From the NCBI RefSeq assembly GCF_001544535.1, contig NZ_FCON02000041.1, positions 1 through 60,911 of the forward strand: a stretch of 60,911 bases of DNA, given 5' to 3'. The notes beneath the pieces are model-generated. The model did not search any database. It saw nothing but the letters and a program-made list of their open reading frames with translations, and was not told the origin of the DNA. The translations under genes and the position numbers were made by a program. The stretch is from Caballeronia choica. Its GTDB lineage: Bacteria > Pseudomonadota > Gammaproteobacteria > Burkholderiales > Burkholderiaceae. Below, one piece after another: positions 36,986 to 46,893 of this stretch. The stretch's first letter is position 1; every line of letters begins with the position of its first letter.

Positions 36986-37762
36986 ATGAAAATCGCCACC
37001 TGGAACGTCAATTCCCTCAAAGTCCGCCAGCAACACGTCATGGACTGGCTCCAACAAAGCCAGGTCGACGTGCTGTGCCTTCAGGAACTGAAACTCCCCA
37101 ACGAGAAATTCCCCTGCGCCGAGTTCGAAGCCGCCGGCTTCAAATGCTGGTTCGCCGGCCAGAAGACGTACAACGGCGTCGGCATCCTGGTCCGCAAGGG
37201 CATCGCGGTCGATGAAACCAATATCGTGCGCAATATCCCCGGCTTCGAGGATCCGCAGCAACGCGTGATCGCCGCGACCGTCGAGGACATGCGCATCGTG
37301 TCCGCCTATTTTCCGAACGGGCAGGCCGTGGGCAGTGAGAAGTTCGCCTACAAGATGCGCTGGCTCGACGCGCTGCACGACTGGCTCGGCGCCGAGATGA
37401 AGATCCATCCGAAGCTGGCGCTCCTCGGCGACTACAACATCGCGCCCGACGATCGCGACGTTCACGATCCGAAAGCGTGGGAAGGCCAGAATCTCGTGTC
37501 GCCGGAGGAGCGCGCGCACTTCGTGCGGCTCGTCGAACTCGGCCTGACCGACGCCTTTCGCCAGTTCGAGCAGCCGGAGAAGCTTTTTACGTGGTGGGAT
37601 TACCGGATGCTCGCGTTCCGCCGCAACGCGGGGCTGCGCATCGACCACATCCTGCTGTCGGCGGAACTGGCCGCGAAGTGTTCCGCCTGCGAAGTCGACA
37701 AGGTGCCGCGCAAGTGGGAGCAACCGTCGGACCACGCACCGGTGGTTGCGACGATCGGCTGA
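36986..37762 (+). CDS. xthA: Exodeoxyribonuclease III (AP endonuclease)
   Basis: A 258-residue DNA repair nuclease of the ExoIII/ExoA class. Catalytic motifs: NVNSLKVR, LQELKLPNE (metal-binding Glu), LGDYNIAPDDRDVHDP (Asp/Asn) and PSDHAPVVATIG (final Asp-His). It lies only 30 bp after the nucleotidyltransferase gene, so its own promoter may have been displaced or lies inside that gene. It converges with ntrC. Confidence 0.95.
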   Translation: MKIATWNVNSLKVRQQHVMDWLQQSQVDVLCLQELKLPNEKFPCAEFEAAGFKCWFAGQKTYNGVGILVRKGIAVDETNIVRNIPGFEDPQQRVIAATVEDMRIVSAYFPNGQAVGSEKFAYKMRWLDALHDWLGAEMKIHPKLALLGDYNIAPDDRDVHDPKAWEGQNLVSPEERAHFVRLVELGLTDAFRQFEQPEKLFTWWDYRMLAFRRNAGLRIDHILLSAELAAKCSACEVDKVPRKWEQPSDHAPVVATIG

Positions 37763-37805
37763 TCGCTTAGCGACGTAACGACGTAACGACGCCGCCAATG
37801 GACGA

Positions 37806-39311
37806 TCAAGCGTCGAGATGCAGTTCCTGGATCTTGCGCGTGATCGTATTGCGGCCGATGCCGAGCCGCTCCGCCGCCTCGACCTTGCGGCCGCGCGTGA
37901 AATCGAGCGCCTCGCGGATCACAGCCGCTTCGAAACGGCGCGCGAGTTCGTCCATCACGTCGGCGGTGTTCTCGCGCAACAGCCGTGCGACTTCCGTGCG
38001 CAAGCCGTTCTCCCACACGCTGACCGGCACGCCGGCCGGTGCCGTGCCGAGCGTCGCCGGCGCGCTGGTCGTGCCGTTGTGCCCCGCGGCGGATTGCGAC
38101 GTCCCGCTCGCCTCCGCCGTCGCCGTGAGCGACGTGCTCTCGCCGGCATATTCCTGCGTCGGCGTGAGGTCGGGTGGCAGGTCCTTCTGCTCGATCGTCT
38201 GCGCGGGCGCCATCACGGTCAGCCAGTTGCACAGGTTTTCGAGTTGCCGCACGTTGCCCGGAAACGGCAGCGAAGCAAGATAAGCGAGCGCATCTTCGGA
38301 CACGCGCTTCGACTCGACCCCGAGATCGCGCGCGCTTTTTTGCAGGAAGTGTCGCGTCAGGAGCGGGATATCCTCGCTGCGCTCGCGCAAGGCGGGCAGC
38401 CGCAGGCGAATCACGTTGAGCCGGTGATACAAGTCCTCGCGAAACAGGCCCTGCCGCACGCGCGATTCGAGATTCTGGTGCGTCGCCGCGATCACGCGCA
38501 CGTTCGCCTTCAGCGGATTGTGGCCGCCCACGCGATAAAACTGCCCGTCGGACAACACGCGCAACAAGCGCGTCTGCAGGTCGAACGGCATGTCGCCGAT
38601 TTCATCGAGGAACAGCGTGCCGTTCTCGGCCTGCTCGAAACGGCCCTGCCGCATTGCCTGCGCGCCGGTGAACGCGCCGCGCTCGTGGCCGAAGAGTTCC
38701 GACTCGAGCAAGTCCTTCGGAATCGCCGCGGTGTTCAGCGCGATGAACGGTCCGTTCGCGCGCGGGCTATGGCGGTGCAGCGCGCGGGCAACAAGCTCCT
38801 TTCCGGTGCCTGATTCGCCCGTGATGAGCACGGTCGCGGCCGAATGCGACAGACGCCCGATCGCGCGGAACATATCCTGCATCGCCGGCGCCTGGCCAAG
38901 CATCTCGGGCGTCTCGGTGACACGGTCGTCGTAGGCGGCCTCGCCGCGCATGCTTTCGTCGACGGCGCGGCGGATCAGTTCCACCGCCTTGTCGACGTCG
39001 AAGGGCTTGGCGAGATATTCGAATGCACCACCCTGGAACGCGGCGACGGCGCTGTCGAGGTCGGAAAACGCGGTCATGATGATGACCGGCAACCCCGGCA
39101 GGCGCTCGCGCACGGTCTGCAGCAATTCGAGGCCCGAGCCGCCCGGCATGCGGATGTCGGACACGAGCACTTGCGGGCTCTCCTGCTCGAGTGCGGCGAG
39201 CGCATCGCGGACGCCGGAAAAACTTCGCGTCGCGAAGTTCTCGCGTGCCAGGGCCTTTTCGAGCACCCAGCGGATGGATTGGTCGTCGTCTACTATCCAG
39301 ATCGGCTTCAT
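37806..39311 (-). CDS. ntrC: Nitrogen regulator NtrC (sigma-54 activator)
   Basis: A 501-residue response regulator that activates sigma-54 promoters under nitrogen limitation. The receiver domain (1-120) has phosphoacceptor D52 (VSDIRMPGG). The AAA+ domain has Walker [16 protein letters not shown] and the sigma-54 contact motif ERGAFTGAQ. The C-terminal Fis-type helix-turn-helix is [21 protein letters not shown] low-complexity Ser/Thr/Ala linker precedes it. It follows ntrB after 129 bp. The matching binding site is present upstream of glnA. Confidence 0.97.
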   Translation of the reverse strand: MKPIWIVDDDQSIRWVLEKALARENFATRSFSGVRDALAALEQESPQVLVSDIRMPGGSGLELLQTVRERLPGLPVIIMTAFSDLDSAVAAFQGGAFEYLAKPFDVDKAVELIRRAVDESMRGEAAYDDRVTETPEMLGQAPAMQDMFRAIGRLSHSAATVLITGESGTGKELVARALHRHSPRANGPFIALNTAAIPKDLLESELFGHERGAFTGAQAMRQGRFEQAENGTLFLDEIGDMPFDLQTRLLRVLSDGQFYRVGGHNPLKANVRVIAATHQNLESRVRQGLFREDLYHRLNVIRLRLPALRERSEDIPLLTRHFLQKSARDLGVESKRVSEDALAYLASLPFPGNVRQLENLCNWLTVMAPAQTIEQKDLPPDLTPTQEYAGESTSLTATAEASGTSQSAAGHNGTTSAPATLGTAPAGVPVSVWENGLRTEVARLLRENTADVMDELARRFEAAVIREALDFTRGRKVEAAERLGIGRNTITRKIQELHLDA

Positions 39312-39440
39312 ATCGTTCGGCGAGAAGTCTTCGTGTGGTTCGGTGTGAGCCCGTCGAAACGGTCAGGCGTCAAAGCGTGATTCGGAATGGGGTTCTGGAT
39401 ATTTGAACTTCCGGTCGAGCCTCCCGGTTCAACTCCGTAT

Positions 39441-40583
39441 TCAACTCCCGAAAGGCAACAGGATCATGAACTCGGTGCAGCCCGGCCTGCTCTCCACTTC
39501 GATCAGTCCATCGTGCTGCTGGACGAACGACTGCGCGAGCGTGAGACCGAGTCCGCTGCCGTCCTCGCGGCCCGACACGAGCGGATAAAAGATCCGGTCG
39601 CGGATGTCGCCGGGGATGCCGGGGCCGTTGTCAGTAATATGCAAGTCCAGTGCCAGCTTGTGCAGGCGCTTGCCGATCGTGATCTTGCGCGCGACGCGCG
39701 TGCGCAGTTCGATCTTTGCGTCGCCCTGCGAGATGCGCTCGCGCAGCGCTTCGGCCGCGTTGCGCACGATGTTCAGCAGCGCCTGGATCAACTGCTCCTT
39801 GTCGCCACGCAGGTCGGGCACGCTCACGTCGTAGTCGCGTTCGATCGTGAGGCCGCGCGGAAACTCAGCGAGAATCACCTGCCGCACGCGCTCGCAGACT
39901 TCGTGAATGTTCACGTCGCCGACGATATGCGGATGCCGGTGCGGTTCGAGCAAGCGGTCGACGAGTGTCTGCAGCCGGTCCGACTCCTTGATGATCACCT
40001 GCGTGTACTCGCGCAACTCGTCGCGTTCGCGCGCGCCAAGTTCGAACTCAAGCAACTGCGCGGCGCCCCGGATCCCGCCGAGCGGATTCTTGATCTCGTG
40101 CGCGAGGTTGCGGATCAGTTGCTTGTTGACCGCGGTCAGGTCGTGGATACGCTCCTCGCGATCGCTTTTCAGATGCCGCTCGTTCTCGAAGAGTTCGAGC
40201 AGCACGTAATCGGGTGCGACTTCGAGATACGCGACCACCGCATGCACATGCAGCGGCTCGCGCCCCTGGCGCTCGAGCACGGCATCGAGATGGGTCGCGT
40301 TGAAACGGTTCTCGGCAATCGACGCAATCGTGCTGACCAGTTCATCTGCGTTCGCGAAAAGCTCGGGCCAGTGCGCCTGCGTAAGCTGCTTCCTCGACAT
40401 CTCCAGCATCGACTCCGCCGACGGATTCGCGTACGCGATCTTCAGGCTGCGCTTGTCGAGGACGAGCACGACCGTCGGCAACGCTTCGAACCCCGGCAGC
40501 AAGCCCGTGTGGACGAGTTGCCCATCGTCGGAGAGCGCATCGGCCTGGGGCTTTCTCGACTTGATCAGATTCTTGAGAACCAT
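39441..40583 (-). CDS. ntrB: Nitrogen sensor kinase NtrB
   Basis: A 380-residue cytosolic kinase/phosphatase of NtrC, normally controlled by PII. The PAS domain (about 25-130) includes ALPTVVLVLDKRSLKIAYAN. The phosphorylated histidine is in NLAHEIKNPLGGIRGAA, and the ATPase domain has NIVRNAAEAL, DNGPGIPGDIRDRIFYP and GSGLGLTLAQSFVQQHDG. It lies between glnA and ntrC, separated from glnA by a strong terminator. Confidence 0.96.
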   Translation of the reverse strand: MVLKNLIKSRKPQADALSDDGQLVHTGLLPGFEALPTVVLVLDKRSLKIAYANPSAESMLEMSRKQLTQAHWPELFANADELVSTIASIAENRFNATHLDAVLERQGREPLHVHAVVAYLEVAPDYVLLELFENERHLKSDREERIHDLTAVNKQLIRNLAHEIKNPLGGIRGAAQLLEFELGARERDELREYTQVIIKESDRLQTLVDRLLEPHRHPHIVGDVNIHEVCERVRQVILAEFPRGLTIERDYDVSVPDLRGDKEQLIQALLNIVRNAAEALRERISQGDAKIELRTRVARKITIGKRLHKLALDLHITDNGPGIPGDIRDRIFYPLVSGREDGSGLGLTLAQSFVQQHDGLIEVESRPGCTEFMILLPFGS

Positions 40584-40635
40584 CGTGCTGTGGGGCCTTT
40601 CGTTTAAGCCTTGAATTCCAGACGGGGCGACGATT

Positions 40636-40665
40636 AAAAAAGGGACGGCGCGCCGTCCCTTTTTG
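40636..40665. terminator. Bidirectional terminator between glnA and ntrB
   Basis: A fully palindromic 28-bp stem: AAAAAGGGACGGCG (40637-40650) followed directly by CGCCGTCCCTTTTT (40651-40664). It probably ends most glnA transcription before ntrBC. Confidence 0.85.
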
Positions 40666-40741
40666 CTGTTCGCCTCGTTGCTCGCAAAGAGGCGCGCGCT
40701 TCATCGATCATCAGCCGACGAAGCGCCGCCATGAAGCGTGC

Positions 40742-42157
40742 TTACAGCGAGTAGTACATTTCGAACTCGATCGGATGCACCGCCTGACGGAAGCGTTGCA
40801 GCTCGCCCGTCTTCAGTTCGATGTAGGCATCGAGCATCGAATCCGTGAACACGCCGCCGCGCGTCAGGAACTCGCGATCAGCATTCAGTGCGTCGAGCGC
40901 TTCGTCGAGGCCGGCACACACGGTCGGGATCTTGGCATCCTCTTCCGGTGGCAGGTCGTACAGGTTCTTGTCGGCGGCTTCGCCCGGATGAATCTTGTTC
41001 TGCACGCCGTCGAGACCGGCCATCATCAGCGCCGAGAAGCACAGGTACGGATTCGCGAGCGGATCCGGGAAACGCGTTTCGATACGGCGGCCCTTCGGGT
41101 TCGGCACGTGCGGAATGCGGATCGATGCCGAGCGATTGCGCGCCGAGTAAGCGAGCTTCACCGGAGCTTCGAAGTGCGGCACGAGACGCTTGTACGAGTT
41201 CGTACCCGGGTTCGTGATCGCGTTCAGCGCGCGAGCGTGCTTGATGATGCCGCCGATGTAGAACAGCGCGAATTCCGACAGGCCCGCGTAGCCGTTGCCC
41301 GCGAACAGGTTCTGACCGTCCTTCCAGATCGACTGGTGAACGTGCATGCCCGAACCGTTGTCGCCGACGACCGGCTTCGGCATGAACGTCGCCGTCTTGC
41401 CGTAGGTGTGCGCGACGTTGTGGATGATGTACTTCATCTGCTGCAGCCAGTCGGCGCGCTGAACCAGCGTCGAGAACTTCGTGCCGATTTCGTTCTGGCC
41501 CTGGCCCGCCACTTCGTGGTGATGCACTTCAACCGGAATGCCGATCTGTTCGAGCAACAGGCACATTTCCGAGCGGATGTCCTGGAACGTGTCGACCGGA
41601 GCGACCGGGAAATAGCCGCCCTTCGTGCCCGGACGATGGCCGGTGTTGCCGCCTTCGAAGTCCATCGCCGACGACCACGGTGCTTCTTCCGAGCCGATCT
41701 TGACGAACGTGCCCGACTGGTCCGTGCCCCACTTGATCGAGTCGAAAATGAAGAATTCCGGCTCCGGACCAAAGAATGCCGTGTCGCCGAGACCCGAGCT
41801 CTTCAGGTACGCCTCGGCGCGCTTGGCGAGCGAGCGCGGATCGCGTTCGTAGCCCTTGCCGTCAGCCGGTTCGACCACGTCGCACGACAGCACGAGCGTC
41901 GATTCCTCGTAGAACGGGTCGATGAAGGCCGTGTCCGCGTCCGGCACGAGCAGCATGTCCGACGCTTCGATGCCCTTCCAGCCTGCGATGGACGAACCGT
42001 CGAAAGCGTGGCCGCTTTCAAATTTGTCTTCGTCGAATGCCGATACCGGCACCGAAACGTGTTGTTCTTTACCGCGCGTGTCGGTGAAACGGAAATCGAC
42101 AAACTTGACGTCCTCGTCCTTGACGAGTTGCATGACGTCGGCCACGGATTTACTCAT
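40742..42157 (-). CDS. glnA: Glutamine synthetase type I
   Basis: Makes glutamine from glutamate and ammonia. The 471-residue length fits GSI-beta. Signatures: [20 protein letters not shown] near the N-terminus, [18 protein letters not shown] in the ATP region, and the adenylylation site in NLYDLPPEE. The first gene of glnA-ntrB-ntrC on the minus strand; upstream are a sigma-54 promoter and an NtrC site. Confidence 0.98.
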   Translation of the reverse strand: MSKSVADVMQLVKDEDVKFVDFRFTDTRGKEQHVSVPVSAFDEDKFESGHAFDGSSIAGWKGIEASDMLLVPDADTAFIDPFYEESTLVLSCDVVEPADGKGYERDPRSLAKRAEAYLKSSGLGDTAFFGPEPEFFIFDSIKWGTDQSGTFVKIGSEEAPWSSAMDFEGGNTGHRPGTKGGYFPVAPVDTFQDIRSEMCLLLEQIGIPVEVHHHEVAGQGQNEIGTKFSTLVQRADWLQQMKYIIHNVAHTYGKTATFMPKPVVGDNGSGMHVHQSIWKDGQNLFAGNGYAGLSEFALFYIGGIIKHARALNAITNPGTNSYKRLVPHFEAPVKLAYSARNRSASIRIPHVPNPKGRRIETRFPDPLANPYLCFSALMMAGLDGVQNKIHPGEAADKNLYDLPPEEDAKIPTVCAGLDEALDALNADREFLTRGGVFTDSMLDAYIELKTGELQRFRQAVHPIEFEMYYSL

Positions 42158-42237
42158 TACCTATCTCCTGATTAACAAAAGTCGGCGAAAAGCCTTCGCC
42201 GCCCCGTACCGATCCGAAAACTATCGGCGTCTAAAAA

Positions 42238-42252
42238 GCAGCTTCCATGCCA
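42238..42252 (-). promoter_or_regulatory. Sigma-54 promoter of glnA
   Basis: On the minus strand TGGCATGGAAGCTGC keeps the invariant GG and GC at the -24/-12 spacing and differs from TGGCACG-N4-TTGC at two positions. The transcription start would be near 42226, about 70 nt before the ATG. Confidence 0.75.
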
Positions 42253-42351
42253 GGCGTTGCGATTCGTGCGCCAAGCGATTGAAGCAGCGCGCATTTTCCA
42301 TGAAGAACACTATGCGGCCACGCAGGACCCCGGCTGAGCGACACGCGCGCG

Positions 42352-42368
42352 TGCACAATAATGGTGCT
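42352..42368. promoter_or_regulatory. NtrC-binding site upstream of glnA
   Basis: TGCACAATAATGGTGCT matches 15 of 17 positions of the NtrC consensus TGCACYA-N3-TGGTGCA. It is centred about 134 bp upstream of the predicted sigma-54 start, a usual enhancer distance. No second full site was found. Confidence 0.75.
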
Positions 42369-42530
42369 TCGTCCTGCCACTCGTCTTACGTTAGCACTGA
42401 AACCGGGCACGCGATATCTCGCGCACCAACTTGATGCATGCAGCCGTTTCTCTTGCTTCTGTTCACTGCCGCGCTGTGGGCGCCGGCGCCACGCTAGAAT
42501 GATCTTTTCAGCTTTCTGGAGACTTGCGTC

Positions 42531-42995
42531 ATGAGCACGCTAGAGCAGTTGTACGGTCAGGCCAAGGCGCGTGGCACTGAAAACCGGTTGCCGTACGCGG
42601 GCGCCATCATGCCCGCCGAGGCCTTCGAACTGCTGCAACTCGATCCGCACGTCCGGCTCGTCGACGTCCGCACGCGCGCGGAACTCGACTGGGTCGGCCG
42701 TCCCGCCATCGACGGCGCGCAGTACGCTCACATCGAATGGATCCGCTACCCGGGCTCGGTTCCGAATGCGGAGTTTATCGAACAACTGCGCCAGGTCGCC
42801 ACCCCGGACACGCCGGTTTTATTCCTCTGCCGAAGCGCGGCGCGCTCGAAGCTCGCGGCGATTGCCGCGCAGAAGGAAGGCTTCACGCAGGCTTTCGACG
42901 TGCTGGAAGGCTTCGAAGGCGACAAGAACGGTCAGGGACATCGCAAGACGGTTTCAGGCTGGTGTTTCCGCGGCTTGCCGTGGATGGGCGCCTGA
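42531..42995 (+). CDS. Rhodanese-domain protein
   Basis: A 154-residue single-domain sulfurtransferase-like protein. The rhodanese fold covers about residues 28-145 with VRLVDVRTRAELDWVG, and the active-site loop is FLCRSAARSKLAA with a catalytic Cys. CTGGAGA precedes the ATG, and TAGAAT at 42495-42500 is a possible -10. The sulfur donor is unknown. It is divergent from glnA, sharing a 373-bp region that holds the NtrC site. Confidence 0.87.
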   Translation: MSTLEQLYGQAKARGTENRLPYAGAIMPAEAFELLQLDPHVRLVDVRTRAELDWVGRPAIDGAQYAHIEWIRYPGSVPNAEFIEQLRQVATPDTPVLFLCRSAARSKLAAIAAQKEGFTQAFDVLEGFEGDKNGQGHRKTVSGWCFRGLPWMGA

Positions 42996-43016
42996 ACGCT
43001 CGGACTGGACCCGCCT

Positions 43017-43829
43017 TCACTCCGCCGCGCCCGACTGCGTCTCCACCATTTCTCCGCCGAGGGCGCGCACGCCCTCGCGCAGCACGTCGAACGCCGCGTT
43101 CGCCGTCTCCGGATCGCCCTTCACACCCAGATCGATGTGCGAGCGCGCATAGATCTCGCCACGCGACGGATCGCCGACGCTCGGCAGGCTGAACGCGCGC
43201 ACGCCAGGAAAATCCTGCTCGATCGCGACCATCAGCGGCGTAATGCGCGACTCGGGCAAGCCGAACACCAGCACCGAGCGCTCGATAAAAGGTTGCGCGT
43301 GATGCAGATGCCCATACGCCGTGTCGAGCACCCATTCGATCATCGGCCACGCCATCACCGGAAAGCCCGGCACGAAATGGTGATTGCCGATTGAAAACCC
43401 CGGAATGCGGTTGTAGCTGTTCGGAATGATCGCGGCGCCCTTCGGAAACGTCCCCATGTTCAGCCGATGGACGTTTTCCGGCGCCTGGAGATCGAAGGCC
43501 GCGCCGTTGGCCATCTCGACGATGCGCGCGCGGATCAGTTCCGCAGCCTCCGGATGCAATTCCAGCGGCACGCCGAGCGCTTCCGCGGCACAGCGCCGCG
43601 TGTGGTCGTCGGGCGTGGCGCCGATGCCGCCGGTCGAAAAAACGAAGTCGCCCGACGCGAACGTGCGCGCAAGCGTCGCGGTGATGCGAGCCGGATCGTC
43701 GCCGATGTATTCCGCCCATTCGAGCGACAGCCCGCGCGCCGCCAGCAGTTCGATGATTTTTGGCAGATGCTTGTCCGCGCGACGCCCGGACAGGATTTCA
43801 TCGCCGATGATGATGACGCCAAAGCCCAT
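43017..43829 (-). CDS. CinA/MoaB-like molybdopterin-binding domain protein
   Basis: 270 residues. The MoCF_biosynth fold is seen in FGVIIIGDEILSGRRADKHL and FSTGGIGATPDDHTRRCA, the signature of the CinA N-terminal domain. The C-terminal nicotinamide-deamidase domain of full-length CinA is missing, so this is a short family member, perhaps a pyrophosphatase. It lies 9 bp downstream of the EI24 gene and probably forms an operon with it. Confidence 0.87.
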   Translation of the reverse strand: MGFGVIIIGDEILSGRRADKHLPKIIELLAARGLSLEWAEYIGDDPARITATLARTFASGDFVFSTGGIGATPDDHTRRCAAEALGVPLELHPEAAELIRARIVEMANGAAFDLQAPENVHRLNMGTFPKGAAIIPNSYNRIPGFSIGNHHFVPGFPVMAWPMIEWVLDTAYGHLHHAQPFIERSVLVFGLPESRITPLMVAIEQDFPGVRAFSLPSVGDPSRGEIYARSHIDLGVKGDPETANAAFDVLREGVRALGGEMVETQSGAAE

Positions 43830-43838
43830 AAAAACCCC

Positions 43839-44666
43839 TCAGGATTGAACCGGCACGACCACGCTGCGCGCGGTCTCGGCACGCAGGCGCTCGAGCGCGT
43901 GCAGGCAGTAGTGCGCGAACCAGAGCGCCGAAAAGACGAGGATGAACGCGTAGATCCAGATCGTCGCGGCGGCCACGACCGGAAAGAGCGGCAAGAGCCA
44001 TACCGACCACGCCCAGAGCACGGTCGGCAGAGAGCCGAGCAGTCCGCTCACAATGCCGATCGACAGAAGCGGCCAGCGGGCCGTGCGCACGATCTGGCGG
44101 CGTTCGGCAGCCGTTGCGTGCAGCGCGAGCGCGTCATAGGTCATGACGCGATACGTGAGCCAGCCCCACAGGAGCGGCGGGATCAGCGCGAAGAACGGCG
44201 GGATCAGCCAGAGCGGCAGCGTCACGACGAGCAGCACGAGGCACACGACCGTCGTCACCACCGAATGGCCGAGGCTCCCGTACCAAGAGCCGCCGCGCCG
44301 CGTTTCGAGCGTGGCGTACTGCCGGCGCATGAGCAGCTTGATGACCGAGGGCATCGACATCGTCGCGATCAGCAGCAAAACCGTCACGACGATCAGCGGT
44401 ATCGACATCACGACGACCAGAAACGGCGCGATCACCGCATGCAGCGACGAAAAGCCGACCGAATCGAAGAGCCGGTACAAGGTCGATGTGAACGCCCAGC
44501 CGTCGAGCCAGCCGCTTGCGGCGCCCGTCAGCGTCTGCCAGAAAAACCACAGGAGGACGCCCCACCCGGCCGTCGCGACCACGAACGGCATGAAGGTGAG
44601 CCAGAGCATCCTCGGGTGAAACGCGTTCGCGAGCGCGCGCGCGAACGAACGCAGCAGGTCATTCAT
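43839..44666 (-). CDS. EI24-domain integral membrane protein
   Basis: About 275 residues from ATG 44666 (MNDLLRSFARALANAFHPRM). It has about six predicted membrane segments, for example FMPFVVATAGWGVLLWFFW and VVTTVVCLVLLVVTLPLWLI. It belongs to the EI24/CysZ-like family; CysZ members import sulfate, but the substrate here is not known. The longer frame to 44786 lacks a plausible N-terminus. It is followed at 9 bp by the CinA-like gene. Confidence 0.83.
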   Translation of the reverse strand: MNDLLRSFARALANAFHPRMLWLTFMPFVVATAGWGVLLWFFWQTLTGAASGWLDGWAFTSTLYRLFDSVGFSSLHAVIAPFLVVVMSIPLIVVTVLLLIATMSMPSVIKLLMRRQYATLETRRGGSWYGSLGHSVVTTVVCLVLLVVTLPLWLIPPFFALIPPLLWGWLTYRVMTYDALALHATAAERRQIVRTARWPLLSIGIVSGLLGSLPTVLWAWSVWLLPLFPVVAAATIWIYAFILVFSALWFAHYCLHALERLRAETARSVVVPVQS

Positions 44667-44789
44667 GCGGGAGTCGTTCAAGAAGGGAAAAGAGACAGGA
44701 TAAACCAGCGGAGGCCCGCCGCGCAGTTGGCCGAGTGGCCAGTGACGGGGAGAAAATGCCGCGCGAGCGCCGCGCGGCATGGACATGCG

Positions 44790-45815
44790 CTAGACAGCGG
44801 CGGCGTCCGTATCGGAATTGCCGCGGCCGGTCGTGCGGCGAGCGGACAGACGCGCGCCGATGCGTTTGAACGCGAGCCAGTGCTGCTCGAAAAAGCCTTC
44901 GCCGTAGTTCACCGCGCGCTCGCCGGGCGCGGCGATCTGGTCGCGGATGCCGGTCGGCTCGATCTCGCGGCTCCACGACACGCTCCGAAACAGCATGTCC
45001 CACCACGGAAACAGGACGCCGAAGTTGCAGCCGTATTTCGTGCCTTCGTGGCCGTAACCGATCGCATGATGCCGGCGATGAAACGCCGGCCCCACCAGCA
45101 AACGCTCGCCGAGCCAGCCGTAGTTGAGGCGGATGTTCGCGTGCTGCACGCTCTGCATCAGGTTCGTGATCGCGACGAGCACCACGAATTGCGACGGCTC
45201 CACGCCGATCACGAGCGCGACCGCCGCGAAAAAGCTCGCCTGAAGGATGTCGTCGAGCAGATGGTTGCGATCGTCGGACCAGAGCGACATCTGCTGCTGG
45301 CTGTGATGCACGGCGTGCAGTTCCCACCAGATGCCGATCCGGTGCTCCAGCCGGTGATACCAGTAGCCGGCGAAATCGAGCACCACGAGATAGATGGCGA
45401 ATGCGACGAGCGGTTGAGTCGTCACACCCGGCCAGAGGTTGTCGATTTCGAGATTCGACACGTTGTGCAGGCGCAGCCAGCCTTGCAGCGAATCGAAGAC
45501 CGGCTGGAACGTGAAGAAGAAGAACAGGTTCAGGATGCCGAGCTTCACGATCCAGGTGTAGAGCACGTCCACCCGCACGCCCTTGCGATGCTCCCATTCC
45601 TCGGCCGGCCGCAGCGCCTCGAGCGGACGCAGCAGCGCATACATCACGATCACTTCGAGCACGCCCACGATCACCCAATAGAGCGCGTCGTAGGTGTCCT
45701 CGTCGTAGTCCATCAGGCCGACCTTGAACAGAACCGGCTGCACGATATCGACATACAGCAGCGTCTGCAGCGTCGAAACGAAATTATCGAGGGACGAAAA
45801 AATGAAATGAAACAT
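44790..45815 (-). CDS. Fatty acid hydroxylase / sterol desaturase family protein
   Basis: A 341-residue membrane di-iron enzyme. Histidine boxes: YWYHRLEHR (H-x3-H), HAVHHSQQQ (H-x2-HH) and FHRRHH, with a further His-rich loop near AIGYGHEG. Several membrane segments precede the boxes. It probably hydroxylates or desaturates a lipid tail, in bacteria possibly a hopanoid, ornithine lipid or lipid A acyl chain; the substrate is unresolved. It lies 123 bp upstream of the EI24 gene. Confidence 0.87.
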   Translation of the reverse strand: MFHFIFSSLDNFVSTLQTLLYVDIVQPVLFKVGLMDYDEDTYDALYWVIVGVLEVIVMYALLRPLEALRPAEEWEHRKGVRVDVLYTWIVKLGILNLFFFFTFQPVFDSLQGWLRLHNVSNLEIDNLWPGVTTQPLVAFAIYLVVLDFAGYWYHRLEHRIGIWWELHAVHHSQQQMSLWSDDRNHLLDDILQASFFAAVALVIGVEPSQFVVLVAITNLMQSVQHANIRLNYGWLGERLLVGPAFHRRHHAIGYGHEGTKYGCNFGVLFPWWDMLFRSVSWSREIEPTGIRDQIAAPGERAVNYGEGFFEQHWLAFKRIGARLSARRTTGRGNSDTDAAAV

Positions 45816-45885
45816 GGTGCTCCGTCACTTGCGCTGCCAGCGGGCCTATATCGATCTATACCAATCGTAGTACAGCCGAGGCCCG

Positions 45886-46893
45886 TCAGGCGCCATTCGG
45901 CGCCGTGACCGGCGCGCGATTGTAAAAATAAATTCCGTGCGGCGAGCGGCCCACGGCAATCGTCTGGATCAGCTTGCGATTCGTCAGATCAATGATGCCA
46001 ATGTGCTTCGCGAATCGGAACGTTACCCAGAGATAGCGTTTGTCGGCGGAAAGTTCCATGTCGTCGGGGCCGGACATCAGACCGGTGATGTCGCCGACAT
46101 TGGTGAGCGACTCCTCGTCGATGATGCTGATCGTGCTCGCCACCCGGTTCGATACCGCGACGTGCTTGCCGTCCGCCAGCGAGCGGAAGTTGTGAGCGCC
46201 GTTACCCGTCTTGATCGTTTTCACGATTTTCTGGTTGCGCCAGTCCACCACCGCGACGTAATCCGCGCCCGTCATGCCGACGAGCAGATATTTGTCGCCC
46301 GGCGTCAGCCAGACACCCGCCGGCACCTTGCCGACCTTCATCTTCCATTTGACGGTCTGCGTCGCGAGGTCGATCGCGGCGATTTCGCCCGACACCTGCA
46401 GCGAGATGAACGCCGTCTGGCTGTCGTTCGTGAACGCGATGTGACTCGGCATCGTGGCGAGCGGCAGGCGCTTCGCGATCGAAATGTCGCGGCCGTCGTA
46501 GTGATAGATGTCCAGGCGATCGAGGCGCAGGCCGGTTGTCACGAGCCACTTGCGGTCCGGTGAGAAGCCGATCTGGTACGGGTCCTCGATGTTTTCCAGC
46601 CAGCGCTGCGTCTTGCCCGTTTTCGGGTCGACGAACATCAGGTTGTTCGACACCGAATTCGCGACGATCAGCGACGAACCGTCGGGCGTGGGCATCAGGT
46701 GATGGGGTTCCTTGCCCGTCGGGACGGTGCCGACGACCTGGTGGCTCGTTTCGTCGATGAGGCTCAGCGTGGCCTCGCCGGAATTCAGCACGATGACGTT
46801 GTTGGCGTGGGCGGCGGGTGCGAGGAAGGCGGCGGCGAGGGCCGTGCCGGCGAGGGTCGCGCGAACGAGACCGGATAGCGGGAAAGTGCGCAT
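45886..46893 (-). CDS. YncE-like exported beta-propeller protein
   Basis: About 335 residues from ATG 46893. A signal peptide (LVRATLAGTALAAAFLAPAAHA) precedes a seven-bladed propeller of YVTN/NHL-like repeats (NVIVLNSGEATLSLIDETS, TSHQVVGTVPTGKEPHHL, ADYVAVVDWRNQKIVKTIKT). Family members bind DNA or accompany PQQ-dependent dehydrogenases in the periplasm; no such enzyme is nearby. An alternative start is ATG 46923, but the shorter form has the better signal peptide. Confidence 0.82.
   Translation of the reverse strand: MRTFPLSGLVRATLAGTALAAAFLAPAAHANNVIVLNSGEATLSLIDETSHQVVGTVPTGKEPHHLMPTPDGSSLIVANSVSNNLMFVDPKTGKTQRWLENIEDPYQIGFSPDRKWLVTTGLRLDRLDIYHYDGRDISIAKRLPLATMPSHIAFTNDSQTAFISLQVSGEIAAIDLATQTVKWKMKVGKVPAGVWLTPGDKYLLVGMTGADYVAVVDWRNQKIVKTIKTGNGAHNFRSLADGKHVAVSNRVASTISIIDEESLTNVGDITGLMSGPDDMELSADKRYLWVTFRFAKHIGIIDLTNRKLIQTIAVGRSPHGIYFYNRAPVTAPNGA

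Noticed and set aside
37771-37791. Short tandem repeat CGACGTAA between xthA and ntrC, considered as a CRISPR-like or attachment site
   Set aside because: Only two units and no spacer; it is too short to be more than a chance repeat. No CRISPR array is seen anywhere in the window.
43467-45908. An 813-codon open frame on + opposite the CinA-like, EI24 and desaturase genes
   Set aside because: It spans three genes with clear motifs on the other strand and is almost entirely Arg/His/Asp-rich.
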